Assembly (NCBI GenBank): GCA_022575985.1
Contig: JAKSXM010000288.1
Span: forward strand, 6,599,501 to 6,663,500
Origin: Anagrus nilaparvatae
Lineage: Eukaryota > Arthropoda > Insecta > Hymenoptera > Mymaridae
Direction: 5' to 3'
DNA length: 64,000 nucleotides
A program made the position numbers and the translations under genes. Below the pieces are notes generated by a model. That model made no database searches. It saw only the letters and a program-made list of their open reading frames with translations, and was not told where the DNA came from. Below, piece by piece: positions 11,587 through 24,600 of the stretch (the first letter of the stretch is position 1; the number at the start of each line of letters is the position of its first letter).

Positions 11587-13559
11587 TCCTTATTAAATCT
11601 GTTCTTTTTGTCCCAATGCTAAGTTCTGTTTTCCTTTTATGGTAAACTGGAGTTAACTTTTTTACCCTTTTTTACCATATAAAGAAAAAAGTAGTTAACT
11701 CCGAGATTAAAATAATAAGAGCCCCTTTATTAATTTTTTAGGTAAAAGTTTTTTTCGATTCTGAATTACTTATGCATGATTGATATTTATTTGCCTAGTT
11801 ATTATTTTAAAAAGTTGCTTGGATTATTGGTTACTGGATAAAATTAGATACTTTTTTCAAAAAAAAAATAATATTCCCAAAATTATAACTTAATTAATTA
11901 CTTTTGAGTATTTGATGCAAAAGAGCCCGTGTATTTGGTGGCAAAACTGAGCAAATATTCACAATGATCGTCTCTAAAAAAATTGTGTAATTTTAGTAAT
12001 ATTTAAAAATGACTTCTATTCTAAATTTATAAACACATGATACTTGATATTATTATGTTGTTTTTTTTTATTCCAATTTAAAAAAAAAAAATTGTTGAGA
12101 ATATGAGAGATGAGCTTTTTTTAATACGTACAGTGTTATCAGAATATTCTCTTGCAATGTTTAAAGTGGCATAAAAATCATATATGATGATATAAATAGA
12201 AGTGCTAAACGACCATTCAATTTAGTTAAATTATAATATCCACTTAATTTATAAAAAATAATAATAATAACAATTTATATGTGAATTTTTTTTATTTACT
12301 AATCTGTTTTTTCTTAAATAAATTTCTTTTCTAATAAAACACGTGTTTATATTTTAGTATTAATTTAATTTCAAGTTTATATGTTAATTTTTTTATTATT
12401 AAAAAGACATTGTGAATTAAATATTAAAATTGATAAGGAAAAAAAAAATATGTTTTTGATTTAGTGAAATTTTATTTTATTTTTTTTTCGTTTTTTAGGT
12501 GAGTATCTTTATTTTATTACCAATAATTATTTTTTTATCAATTTAACTATTAAATACGTTATTCGTACGTTTAATTATAAAAATATTTAATTAGTCATTT
12601 TTGTAGAATTCAATGTTTTTTTTTTATATTTGCTTAATTTAATTAAACAAAAATACATTTAAATTAATTATTTTTTTTTGGTTTCTAAGTACTAGTATCA
12701 CATGAAAATATTAATTTTTATAATATTTTTTAATTAAATATTTATATTAAAAAGAAAATAAATTATTTTTGTTAGATATAAAAAAAATATTAAAAATATC
12801 TTGTAGGTGCAGTTTTATTTTTACACATAGGGAATTGATTTTAGCTTTAATTAACTGACACTGCATTAATTTATTAAAAGTAAAAAATAAAAAAATTTTT
12901 ATTTTTGTATTAGTTACTTATTTTTCATGCTTTTAATTTCACTAATTTTTTAATATCGTACCAATGAGTAAATCGTATATTTTTTTAACCTCCTTCTTTT
13001 TTAACTAATAATTACAAAAAACTTTAAATAACGCATGATTTTACAAGAAATTCTTAGAATACAAAAATATTTTTTTTTTTTTTTAAATTAATTCATTTTT
13101 TGTTTACACAAGTTAACCGATCGAAAGTCGATGCATGACTGAAATAAACATTTTATGTAGCCTTTTGCATGAAAATGTATTAGCTTATATAAGATTTAGC
13201 GTGTTAGCTGACATATTATATAGTAGTTTAAATGCTTTTCAAATTCATCTTTATTATTTCTTATATATCTTAAGTTCAAAATTTAGAAATAGGCTTATTA
13301 ATTGATCTATAATATGTCCTAACTAAAATTCTAGATTTAAATTCAATATTCAATTAATTAACTTTAAGTATTAATTTTTTTATAAATTATGTCTTAAATT
13401 CTCAATTTTTTTCTTTAAGATCTACTATGTTAAAAAAAAAAGTATTTGTTTTATCAACAGGTTTGCATATGTTAGCAATCGTTGCATTGAATCTTTTACA
13501 AACTCAAATTATTTTAAGTTCTCAATTCATATTATTCAATGGCCCTAAACTTGGATTAA
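11587..13559. other. Very AT-rich intergenic sequence, no gene seen
   Basis: Mostly homopolymer-rich A/T DNA. At 11657-11704 there is a small hairpin (GGAGTTAACTTTTTT against AAAAAAGTAGTTAACTCC). Nothing here supports a gene. Confidence 0.4.
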
Positions 13560-13667
13560 TCTAAGCCTTTAAATTGAAGTTATTCCAAGTCCCATTTGAC
13601 CCCCCCCCTCCTGAATTTCCAGGCTTTTGGGGTGACCATGACAATAAACATGTTCATTGTTAATATG
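13560..13667 (+). repeat. Fragment of a GAACATGTTC-family element (copy F)
   Basis: Contains GTTATTCCAAGTCCCATTTG followed by a C-run and ends AATAAACATGTTCATTGTTAATA-like sequence, the same order as the right end of the copy at 59568-60533. The minus-strand frame across this stretch is therefore repeat, not a gene. Confidence 0.55.
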
Positions 13668-14173
13668 AAGAAACAAGAAAATTTTGTCTTTACTCCAAGA
13701 GGAAAGTTCCATTAAATCTATACAAAATTGGCAACCATTTTGGAACTCTGTTTCCCAAGTTTGTAAAATTAACAAATAGCTAACTATGATTTAATTCAAT
13801 TGATCATTGATCTAAAAAGAATTTTAGTGTTGACCTAGGAATTATTAGTTAAACTGATGCGATGTATCCAGTGGTGGAAAGTTTCTTTTTGCATTCGATT
13901 TTGGTAGTCCTAGAGCGATTTCGATATACGTCATAAGTCAATATCTTATATAGGATTCCTTTATCTACATTAAATTATTCGTCTTTAGAATCATTGTCCC
14001 GTACATTTCATACGAATATGTTGAAAGAATCTGAACTAGTTTAAATTATATAAAATTATTTATTTTTCTCAAATATTGCAATTATCGGTTTGTACTATTA
14101 TTCTTGTTTATTTTGTTATTGAAATGTTATAATTTAGAAAATTTGATGTAAATATTTTGTTACGTAATAAGGA

Positions 14174-14385
14174 CCTGAAATTTTATTTACTCACAAATGG
14201 CGTGTTCCCACCTACCCCTAAATTAAGTTAGACTGAAAGGGTCGAGGAGAGCATGGCCCCTTCGCGTTTATTTTCTGGCAAAGCCCCCCAGAAATAAATA
14301 ACCAAAATTTCACTTACCCCCAAATGGTGTACTAATAATTACCCCAAAAGTGAGCTAGACTGAAAGGGTTTGAAAGGGCCTAATT
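14174..14385. repeat. Two direct copies of a ~85-bp unit, ~130 bp apart
   Basis: Units at about 14174-14262 and 14304-14385 share AAATTTCACTTACC-like starts, an AGCTAGACTGAAAGGGT block and a GGGCC end. They lie directly beyond the poly(A) end of a LINE fragment and may be its target or a neighbouring repeat. Confidence 0.55.
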
Positions 14386-14393
14386 ACCCGACG

Positions 14394-15260
14394 ATTTTTT
14401 TTTTTTTTGCGTAGGAAGTGGAGAAATGCGTTATGTGGGACTCGACTTAGTTTGCTTTTACCCACTAAAACTCCACTCCCTTCCTACCTTATGCGAGCCT
14501 ATTCCGGGACCGTTTTCACATTACTTCAGGACAGGTTCAAGGCCATTTAGTTCTAGTCGTGAACTCCATCATTTGACTTTGTCCAATGACTCGCCAGTCT
14601 GGTTAAGGATTCCGTCGTTCCATCTGATTAAAATTCCGCTTTTTGTGCTGTCATCTTCAATAAAATATAAGTTAGTTGAAATATAAGTCATTTCCTATTA
14701 TCGTCAAAAGAGAAGGTAATAAATAAATATATAAATATATAAATAAATAAATAAATAAATAATTATTATCCTACCATCTTCGAGTGATTGCGGTATTAAA
14801 AGTAAGTGCAGGAATGATTGTATGTTAGTGCAATACCTGCAGTCATCTGGATAACCGCAGTACGTCTCAATATTAGCCTATACCTTGGACTTCAGGTTTT
14901 TTGGTATGGAGTATGTACTCCACATACTGGCTGATTTCGGACCATACTTCTTCATTTCGAAGCATCAGGCCAACCACATTCCCAGTTGCGATTTGACCGA
15001 TGTTAGCTTCTAATTGAAACAAACAGAGTTTGCTGAAGAGGTCCGCTCGTGCACAGGTATTGTACATACACAGAATAAGCTGTGGCCACTCGTGTACGGC
15101 TATCTTCAGAATCTCAGTGGGTATTCCATCAGACCCAGGTGCCTTTCCATTTTTGAGCGAGTCTACTGCTGTTACAAGCTCCTCTACGGTGAATTCGGGG
15201 ATATCCTCCTCGTCATCCTCCTCTAAGTCATCCTCTTTCTCCCTCTCAGGGTGGAAAAAC
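14394..15260 (-). pseudogene. 5'-truncated, internally deleted LINE of the R1/I/jockey group
   Basis: On the minus strand, 15240-15040 encodes the start of a LINE reverse transcriptase: an acidic stretch, then VDSLKNGKAPGSDGIPTEIL, the hallmark of RT block 1, then MYNTCARADLFSKLC. The protein should continue for hundreds of residues, but the frame jumps to a C-terminal end-like sequence (MLRNEEVWSEISQYVEYILH) at about 14980-14900, so the catalytic core has been removed. A 3' UTR follows (14410-14870), ending near GAGTCCCACATAACGC, and the element terminates in a poly(A) tail seen as the T-run at 14394-14408. Intact elements of this type copy their own RNA into the genome. Confidence 0.82.
14716..14763. 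repeat. (AAAT)n/(AATAT)n microsatellite
   Basis: Tandem AAATA and ATAAATAT motifs, inside the 3' UTR of the LINE fragment on the opposite strand. Confidence 0.8.
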
Positions 15261-15559
15261 TACCCGAGGATTATCGAGTGTAAATTCTCCACAATTAACA
15301 ACCAAAATTAAATAATGAAATAGAAAAATTTTCAATTCTTATAACTGCCTTGTCTGAAACGTGGACTAAAACTCAACATAATTCTGATCTTTTTTCTATT
15401 AATGATTAAACGCTAATTAAAGCTGATAAGGTTTTTGAAAGCAATTGATATAAATATTCGGCCCTGAAATTGTTGCTTATTTTCATAACTTATTTAATTT
15501 TAAAATTTTACTTACACCCGGATTTTATAATTACGGAAATTTATATTGATATATCGGTT

Positions 15560-16890
15560 TTATTATTTTCAATAATCTACCGCAGACCAAGTGATGAATC
15601 TCTTGGTGATTACAGTGGTGTACTCCGTGACTTTTTATAGTCAAAGAGTACACTTACATTCTCATTTCTTATCATGGGTGATTTTTATCCTCATATCTTA
15701 TTTACCTCTGATAGCCAACCAGTTGCCAATATATCACATCTAACATGTAGCAAAAATTCTCATCAATGTAATTATAGGAAAAATTTTAGAACTCAAACGG
15801 TCTTTTTGAATCTTACTGATATGCATCGTGCTATTTAATTAGGTCTTGTCAAATTTTATTGATTTTTTATTTTTCTAAGGATTTTGACATTCAAGATTAT
15901 ACTATTTTACCCATCATATCTTGTGATTGTTTTTTGATTATTTGCTTTATCGTCAAGCTGTGATTGATTCTAATGGCAGTCTTCATTCAACAGAATTCAT
16001 CACAACTAGTACTGGGGTTTCCCAAGAGTCGTTTATTGGTCCTATTTTCTTTCTGATTTATATAAATTCCATCTTAAAAGGCATTGATTTTCTTGCTACA
16101 GCTATTGTTGAAATGCAGGTGGATGTTGATGCGGTTGTAGACTAGACTGTAATCACGTAAAGTAAAATCCGAAAAAGATTAAATCTATAATATTTGATTC
16201 TACATTTCAAAATTAGATAAAATTAAATATTTTGGACTCCTGCTATCACAATCTTAAATACTAACATACCATATTCCTCATCGGTAAATAATTTGGGTGT
16301 AATTTTAACTCCTATCCTAAAGCAGTGTACATTGCTCGACTTCGCTTAAAGTCGAAATTAGTATCTTAAGAGCTTCGTAAATGACTAGTGAATTCTCTAA
16401 TAATAAAATTTTTTGATTACTGTTTTCTAGTCCATGACTCTTTAAATGTCATTCTCATTGAAAAAATTGAGAGGGTATTAAATCTTTTCATAAGATTCAT
16501 TTTTAGTATTAGTAGATTTGAACGAGTATCTATTACACCCCTAAGAAATGTGTTAAATTGGTTCACCACCAAGTTTAGTAGGCATTATATTAAATTGGTA
16601 CTTCTGAAAATTAGTATCTTCTGAAAAACAATCTTATCTTTTATCAGTTTTTAAAATACCTGATGAAACAATAAGACATTTGAAAATGAGTTTAGCCGAT
16701 AATTTCTTATCCGATTTCCTACCACTAACAGATGCTCTTTTTTCAATTAAGTCATTACAGAGTGGAATAATCTCCCATTCACACTCGAAGCATATACAGA
16801 TCTAGATACTTCCAAAGTTCATCTAATGTCATATTTATTAAATATTCAAAAAACCTCGATATCTGTCCTTCAAAAGTAATTTATTGTAAT
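15560..16890 (+). pseudogene. Decayed LINE (jockey-like), endonuclease and RT debris
   Basis: Three scattered pieces lie in the right order. Near 15570-15730 is an endonuclease-like segment with YRRPSDESLGDYSGV and MGDFYPHI, the latter matching the GDFN block. At 15960-16090 is an RT segment with TGVSQESFIGPIFFLIYINS, the counterpart of the TGVPQGSxLGPLLFxIYIND motif with damage at the glycine. At 16400-16620 is a C-terminal segment (KIERVLNLFIRFIF) of the type seen after the RT domain. Stops and frameshifts separate them. The catalytic FADD box is not preserved. Confidence 0.75.
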
Positions 16891-18043
16891 AAAAATTTTG
16901 TCAATAACTTTAGCTTAAATGCATTTATTTATCATAAATATACTAAATTAATTTTTGTAAAATTTTTCTAATTTTTAAATAATATCATTTTTTTTTAAAT
17001 TTAATATTATTTTAATAAATTCCAAGTAATTGAAATAATAACAACCTTTACCAGCAAATTGCTCGTAAAGGTTGCTATTATTTTAATTATTTTAAAATTC
17101 TCCTTATCATCGAGTGATAAAAGAATTTTTTAGAATAATTTAATTATTAACTTAACAGTATTTAATATATTCAATTATTTTAATATATTTAAGCTATTTA
17201 ATGTATTACTTCTTCTTACAATAATTATTTCTTCTTACTTTTAATGTATCAAATGCACATTAGCCTTGCCTGCGTATAATTTTTTCCTAATAAATAAATA
17301 AAATTTATACTGATCCCTAAATAGTTGGATCTTGTTCGTTTTTTCTCTTCAACTAAGTTGCTAATATTTTTGCTAGTTTATGGAAAAAGTTTTGAATTCA
17401 CTAAGTTGGATAATATTATTGGAATAAAAAAAATGAAATTCAAAATAACCTAGAATTTTATATATTATAGGCCAAAATAACCTAATTTTATATTTATATT
17501 AAAATTTTTTTGGTATATTAGAAGACTGGACTCTTCGCGGTGTAATTATAGTTGACCAGACCAACTTGAGTTATCACAAATTTTAAGCAATAACTGAATA
17601 CTAAATGTATTGGACTTCATTTTTTATCTCTTACAATTCATGGGGGTGCAAATTTTCGTGGGGTTTGGAGATGCCAAAAAAAAAACAATGCGTAATAAGA
17701 ATAAATTAAGAATTTAGTATTCTAGTATAAATCTTGAAATTTCTATAATTTAAATCTAAATTATCTGAAAATTTTTCATATCAAAATGTTTATAAAATAA
17801 ATTTCTAATTTGTACTTTGTGCATAAGATATATATGATAATATTCGAATTTAAAAATAATTCAGACTACTTAAGTGTCTACAACGTTCGATGTATTTTTT
17901 ATTATTAAACAATAGAAACAGAAAACAAAAAAATAAAAACAAAATAAACAAATGTAATTTATAATTGATAAAATATCATAATAATCAAAAAAAAAAAAAA
18001 TGATATTAAATTTAATTTAATTTCTTTGTTTGCTTATTTTCAG
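16891..18043. other. AT-rich sequence with a short inverted repeat; no gene seen
   Basis: Around 17030-17085 ACAACCTTTACCAGCAAATT and its reverse (GCTCGTAAAGGTTG) form a small hairpin. No exon-like frame is supported. If the exon at 18044 is real, its upstream exons must lie here or further left. Confidence 0.35.
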
Positions 18044-18372
18044 TAATTAGGCGCCAAAGTTATTTAGATAATAATGAAAAAGTCAAAGAAAAATTAAAAA
18101 TATATTTATCACTTGTCAAAAAAGATTTGCAACATAGTTTTCTACATAATTATGATAAAATATTATCAATGATTTACAAATCAAATGATATTATAATGTT
18201 TACCAAAAAAGATGATGATGATGATGATGATGATGAAGAAAGACAAAAAATTAAAAGAAAATATTATAATTATTATTATCAACACCTTTATCAATTAAGT
18301 ATTTTATATTCAATATTAGTGGGGATACCATGTAATTTTATCATCATATTTAAATATTCATTAATTAGTTAA
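18044..18372 (+). CDS. Orphan 3'-terminal exon of unknown gene
   Basis: A strong acceptor (TTTGTTTGCTTATTTTCAG, 18025-18043) is followed by 109 open codons to TAA at 18370-18372 in the one phase left by a preceding 1-nt codon fragment. The peptide starts IRRQSYLDNNEKVKEKLK, has eight consecutive Asp residues encoded by a (GAT)n tract at ~18211-18234, a Lys/Tyr-rich stretch, and a hydrophobic end near LSILYSILVGIPCNF. No ATG within it looks like a natural start. It lies 240 bp upstream of the plus-strand MCT start and could be the last exon of an unseen gene or a 5' untranslated exon of that transporter. I do not recognise a family. Confidence 0.35.
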
Positions 18373-18610
18373 CATTTAAAAAATTTATTTAATTTAATCA
18401 AAATGATGTTATTCTATTTTACAAGTTAAACAGTTTTAGAACCAAAAAGGTTACGATTGTGATTTTAAAAAAGTGTTGTATTAGTTTTTATAAATAATGT
18501 TTAAAAATAAAATAGTTAAATAAATTTTTGACAAAAAAAATAGAGATTTTTTTTTTTTTTTAATTTTAATAATTAAATTTCTGTTTTTTTTTTTTTTTTT
18601 TAATCATATA

Positions 18611-21600
18611 ATGACTTTAAAAAATGGTTTTAAAACTGATAACAGTTATGAAAATGAACAAAAAAGTGATGTAGAAATTGAAAAAAAAGAAAATAATAGT
18701 AAAAGAAATAATTATAATAATGAAGATGTAGATACTGAAAATGATTTTGAAATACCTGATGGTGGATGGGGTTGGATGGTAGCGATAGGATTGACTGTTG
18801 TTTATGTAAGAATTTGTTTTTTTTTGTTTTTTAAAAATTAAAAATTTTTAAAATATTATTAAAATTACAGATAACGACTATTGGACCAAATTCATCATTT
18901 ACAATACTATTTGGTGATTTTTTTGAAGCTACAGGACAGGCTGGTTCTGTAGCTACAATGTTAAATTCAATATTTAACATAAGTTTTTCAATAGCATGTA
19001 AGTATTTTTATATTTCCTCACAATTTTTATTTCAAGATAGAAAAATTATGTAGAATAATGAAAAAATTTGAGTACAATGAGAAAAATAATAATTTTCAGT
19101 AATAAATTTTAAATAACTGAAACCGTAATATTTAATTTTTGAAAAGGAAAAAATAATTAAAAATTTGAAATATTTTTCTGTAGATTGTAAATTAAACTTT
19201 GCTTAAATTTAACAAAGATAATGTACCCTCTTTTGATAAAAATGATTATTTAAGTTTACATTACTACTGAGATACGTTTTTAAAACGTTTTTAACAAATG
19301 TAAATAGATTATTTTATTAGATAAATTCGAAAATATTTTGAAAAAACTAGATTTTACCTTTTTTTTGTAATTTTAGCCAATTCAAAAAACTTTGAATATA
19401 ATTTTATTAGACGAAATTTCTTAGAAGATTCTAGGTCTTCATACCACCTTGCTATTAACCATTCTGCCCCAAGTTTCCCAATACGTAGAAATATATTTTT
19501 GATTAATAAAATTTAAATATCTTCATAAAAAAAATGAGTAATGACAAAAACACATGGTCTATAAACAATCTTTTGTCTGATCTTTGTTAATTAATTGATA
19601 CCTTTATCTTATCAATAAAATATATTTCTGTATACTTATATCAACATTATTTGCCTAACATTTTTATAACTAAATTTAATTCATATTTAAATATTATTCC
19701 ATTGTATTTTAATTAATTCCGGTTTCAGTAAATTTATTTATAGATTAAAATATTTTTAAGTTACAAATTAATATTATAAATATTTTTTTTCAACAATTAG
19801 GTCTAATAACAAATCCTTTAATTAAACAATTTCCAATGAGATCTGTTGGTTTAGTTGGAGCCTTATTATTCACAATACCAAATGTATTATGTGCATTTGT
19901 TGAACATATTTTTGAAATGGCTATGTTATTTTTTCTTGAAGGAATTGGACTAGGTTTAGTATTTACAATTTGTAATACTAATTTTAATGCATACTTCGAT
20001 AAGAAGAGGTCAATGGTATTTAATTATAAGTTATTTAAAAAAAATAGTATTATTTAAAAGAGAATGTTAAAAAATAAGTTATTTTAAGTTAATTCTTTGC
20101 AGAATTCTTTTACTACTTTTATACTCGTAAAAAGGAAAATTCTTAAAAAATCTGAAAACTTAAAATTTTTTACACGTATTGACCTAACTACGGGTGTATT
20201 TAAATGGTTATGAAACTTTTGATCTCGTATATAAAAAAAGTTAAATTCAAGTTTTGAGTACACTTTTTACGAAAAATCATTAAAAAACGCTGCCAAACAA
20301 TTGGCACTATGGTTCCTCATTAGCAATAACAAAATGTTCTTAATGGTCTATTTTACAAAGTATAAACTCATAAGGAAAACTAAAATGGGATAGCTTTCAA
20401 ATCTTTAATTTATCAAGGCTAACTTTAAATAAAACTTTCAGATTCCGTAGCAGATTTAACAGCAAATATATCATTTAAATGTTCAAATCAAGGATTTAAA
20501 ATTTTTTGCGAAACAGATTATTTTTTAAACCAGGCATTGGCGCGTTCCCCATTTTGATTCATTATCAAGTATATTTATTTTACAAAAATCTAGAAGATTA
20601 TTATCATTAGAATGTTATGCAACTACTGTAGATTTTTTGGAGTCTATATCATGTTTATGTTCATTCAACTGCATGAAAAGTGTATGCTTGGATACCTAAA
20701 TATGCGTACTTGAACATACTTTACATGATATTTTTCAAATAACAACTGTTTTGATGTCCAATTACTCTTTTTTGATAATGCTACTCATTTCATTATTTAC
20801 TTTAAAATAACATTGTAATTTTTAGAGTCTAAAACATTTTTAACTTTGTTAAAAAAAGCCTAATTTAAATAGGGCATTGACAAAGATGTTGTTGTTGTAT
20901 CAGTTTAGATATTGTATAGGCCCTCTCTACACCAGACGATATAATTTTATTTTATGATTATGTTCCTATTTAAAATGTATAGAAATGTAATTTTAAAAAA
21001 AAATAATCTTGTCTGCTGTAGAGACGGCCATATTGTACGTTATGATGTGATAATCACAATTTTCTAAAAAATAACATCTCTTTTTGATGTATTTTTTGAT
21101 GAAATTTGAAAGAAAACTGGTTCTATGGATATTTTATATGGATATTTCCATACCAAGTGTATTTTCATGCATAGTGGTAGCTTCATACAAGCAATACTCA
21201 AAAAATCAATTTGCATGTATGATGTAGTCTTGTTCCATAAGGGAAAACTGAATTAATTGTTTTGTTTTTACATCAATAGCAAATTGTAGTTAATGATGGC
21301 AACTGTTGAATATTTTAAAGGTGTAATCTATTTTATCTTATGGTAAGCATGACTTCATAAACATACCTGCAGTACAATTTCGGTACAAAATCTAGTGTAC
21401 TTAAGAAATGTGACTCCAAGCGATTCATAACCATTTTTAGCAAATAACGATGAAATCCATGATCCCATAGGTGTAGGATTAAGCTGCTTGTAAACTACGA
21501 AGTTGAAATAGTTGTTAATGCACTTCAAAGAATCTAAAATTTCTTAATAGGTATTCTTGCATTTATTATCTATATTGTTAAATCTTTTGTCTAGGCTCTG

Positions 21601-24600
21601 TTACTATTATTAAATATTACTCTATTACTACATCTAAAAGTATTTTGGTAACAGTATTTATCATCTATAGATATTAATATGTAGTTCTCTGGTATTGTTG
21701 TTCCTCTGATTTTTCAGCAATCATAACTATTTTCTATGTAAAATTTTGTTTACTAAGTGCATGGCTTTCGGCTGGTGACAAAGTGCATGAGCTATCAGGA
21801 AATTCAGGTTATTGGTGTTTTATAAGTAATTGACAATTTTAAAATTTTTTGCCATATTACTTTTGATAAGAAGGTTTTTATTGGGTTTTTAAGTATTGCT
21901 ATTTTTTGTCAGAAATAAACAATAAATAAATTTATGCCTTTATTTACAAATTAATGGATCCTTGTTCAGAATATATACTGTATATTTAATTTTTTATTAT
22001 TTTGTCTCCAATTGTAAAATTTTTAAAAATTAAAACACTAATATTTTTTATAAATATTTTTTATTTTTCCTTCTTTTTACAATTAAGTCATTTTATAACA
22101 AAACGACGCGTTTCGAAAAGTTAACTTTTCATCTTCAGGTTTATCTCAATTAATGAGAAAGTTAAAATAAAATTATTTTTAAAACACTTTAAACAATATT
22201 TACGCAACATGGACATAAAATGACTTAATTGTAAAAAGAAGGAAAAATAAAAAATATTTATAAAAAATATTAGTGTTTTAATATACTGTATCTTCTTGTG
22301 TTTTTTAAGGTTGCTTAAATCTTAAGTGCTACGATTCTCAAAAATTTCACAAACTGTAATTTTGAATGCATTTTCAATATTAGCAATACTTTTCAATTCC
22401 ATTTACTAGTGGGTCAAAAACATTTTTTGCGTCCCGCGGCGAAATCGAAAAAAACGCGTTTTCTTCCCGCTGAGTAAGACCGAAATTGTGCTCTGCGAAT
22501 TGTGTTGCGGTTGCGGTTATGACTCACTTTTACGGATTTCAGAGATCTAACCGAGGAATAACTGCATTTTATCAATGAATTCAAAAAAAGAATGCCCCAG
22601 ATAGCAGTTTATCATACTCGGCTTCCTTCGCCTTGGATGTTAATTAACATGCGAACTGGGCCGTTATTTTTTTTTGCTCCCTTAGCTAAAAATGTACTAG
22701 TTGGTATAATCATCAGATGCTTATGTTTCATGTAATGTGGATTTATTACCGTTATTAATTTTATAATCTATTAATAAATGTTTTTTATTTAATTTGCTAC
22801 TTTTTTCAGTATCAAGATATTGTTTTATTTTTTCATTATCTATTTTGAGTTTCATCAATTAATTTTTGATTCTTTTTAAATCTTCTTCTAAAAATTTTAT
22901 TTATTACTTGATAACTTTTGTTTGCCATCATAACGCTTTTGTAGTTATCATCAGTAATTGCAGAACATGCTAATGCTAATAATCATCATTAACCCTTAGC
23001 AGCACGGGTGCCTTCCGAAAACGTTAGAGCACGGGGGGTCTAGCAGACCCCAGCGACTTTGTAAGTCTATAACTCCTTCAAAATTGGTCCAAAATTAACT
23101 TCTTTTTTTTTATTTAGGACGCAGAATAGTTCAATTATGCGATTATAAAATAAAAAATTGAAAATTGTTAGCCTGCTTAAAGATATTAAAAAAAGAAAAT
23201 TACTTGCCATTATAAAAAGGGTAATTTTTTTAATTAGCAATAAAATTGGTTTAAAAAATTATAAACAACTTTTTAACCACTAAACGGGAAATGCCAAAGG
23301 GTAAACTTTAAGGTATTATGCTGGTTGTAGAAAATGATGAAAGAGCTTAATGAAATAGGAAAATTATGAAAATTTAAACATTTTAAAACTTAAATAAACT
23401 TTATTTTACCCCACTTATAGCATTAACTTTTTTGTAATTAAGAAAATAAAATCGGAGCTTTAACATTGATCTTATGGGAGCAATACTTTGGAGCTTTGAA
23501 AACATATGAAAATGATGACACAGAAGATTAAAGTTAGCACAAAATGATAAATAAATGATCAAAGATTAAATATTCAACTTATTTTCTCCACCTTATATAG
23601 ACTTTAATTTTAAATAAATAAATAAAAACTATGTAAATAACCTGAAATTATACTAATACATATATGATGTCACATATGTATGTAGCATCGATAATTTAGA
23701 ATGCGATAAAATTGTTTGTCCAACCAGTATAACACCTTAAAGAAATTTAAGTAAGAAATTTCAAATTAAAAAAAACATGAATTATTCCCTTGAACTAAAA
23801 TGACACCTTTTTGAAAATTTCTATATGCATAATTTTTTTTATTAAAATAGTTTTTTTATTTTAAAAATATAAAAAATAAATGATGAACTAATTCTACAAA
23901 TATTGAAACACATTTTTATCATATTTTTTATAACCTTGAAAGCATACCCGAAGTATATATCTTTGCCCATTGTGTTTTCTGAACTTTATGCATTAAATTT
24001 TCAATTTTCTCACCAAATAGGTTTTGGGCAATATTTGCAATGTTTAAATTATTTAAAGAACATTCTTTTATTGAATTCTCATAAAACATTGATTTATCAA
24101 TCAGATAATTAAAAAATATTTACAAAATTACAATTTTTTTAAAGCAAAAAATATTACGTAACTACACGGGGGGTCTAGCGGACCCCAAAAAAAATTTTCA
24201 AAGCACATGCAACCAATACACGAAAAGTTCTGGGGCTTTTATAGTTGTAGATGAGTAATACAACTACCAAAATGAATTACCAAACATGTACAGAAAGTGC
24301 CATTATTAGATTTAGGATAATGCCATGTTTTTTAAAACTACCATGGGGTCCACTGGACCCCACCCGTGCTTCTGAGGGTTAATTATTCTTAGATAAATTT
24401 GAATTAAAATAAATTAAAATGTGGAATGTGGAAGATTTTAATACTCTAAGATACTTTATGGTACTATTTTTTAGACTAGAATTTCCCTTTGATCTAAAAT
24501 TTATAAACAAATTCCTATAACTTATTATTGAACAGTTTTAACGAAAAATTTTCTGCGATGCACAGTGTGATGTAAAGGAGTAAAAATCGACTAAAACCTG

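Noticed and set aside
13569..13775. 68-codon minus-strand frame
   Set aside because: It overlaps a GAACATGTTC-family fragment with a C-run, so it is repeat sequence.
14426..14686. 86-codon plus-strand frame with Pro/Ser-rich peptide
   Set aside because: It runs antisense to the 3' UTR of the minus-strand LINE ending at 14394.
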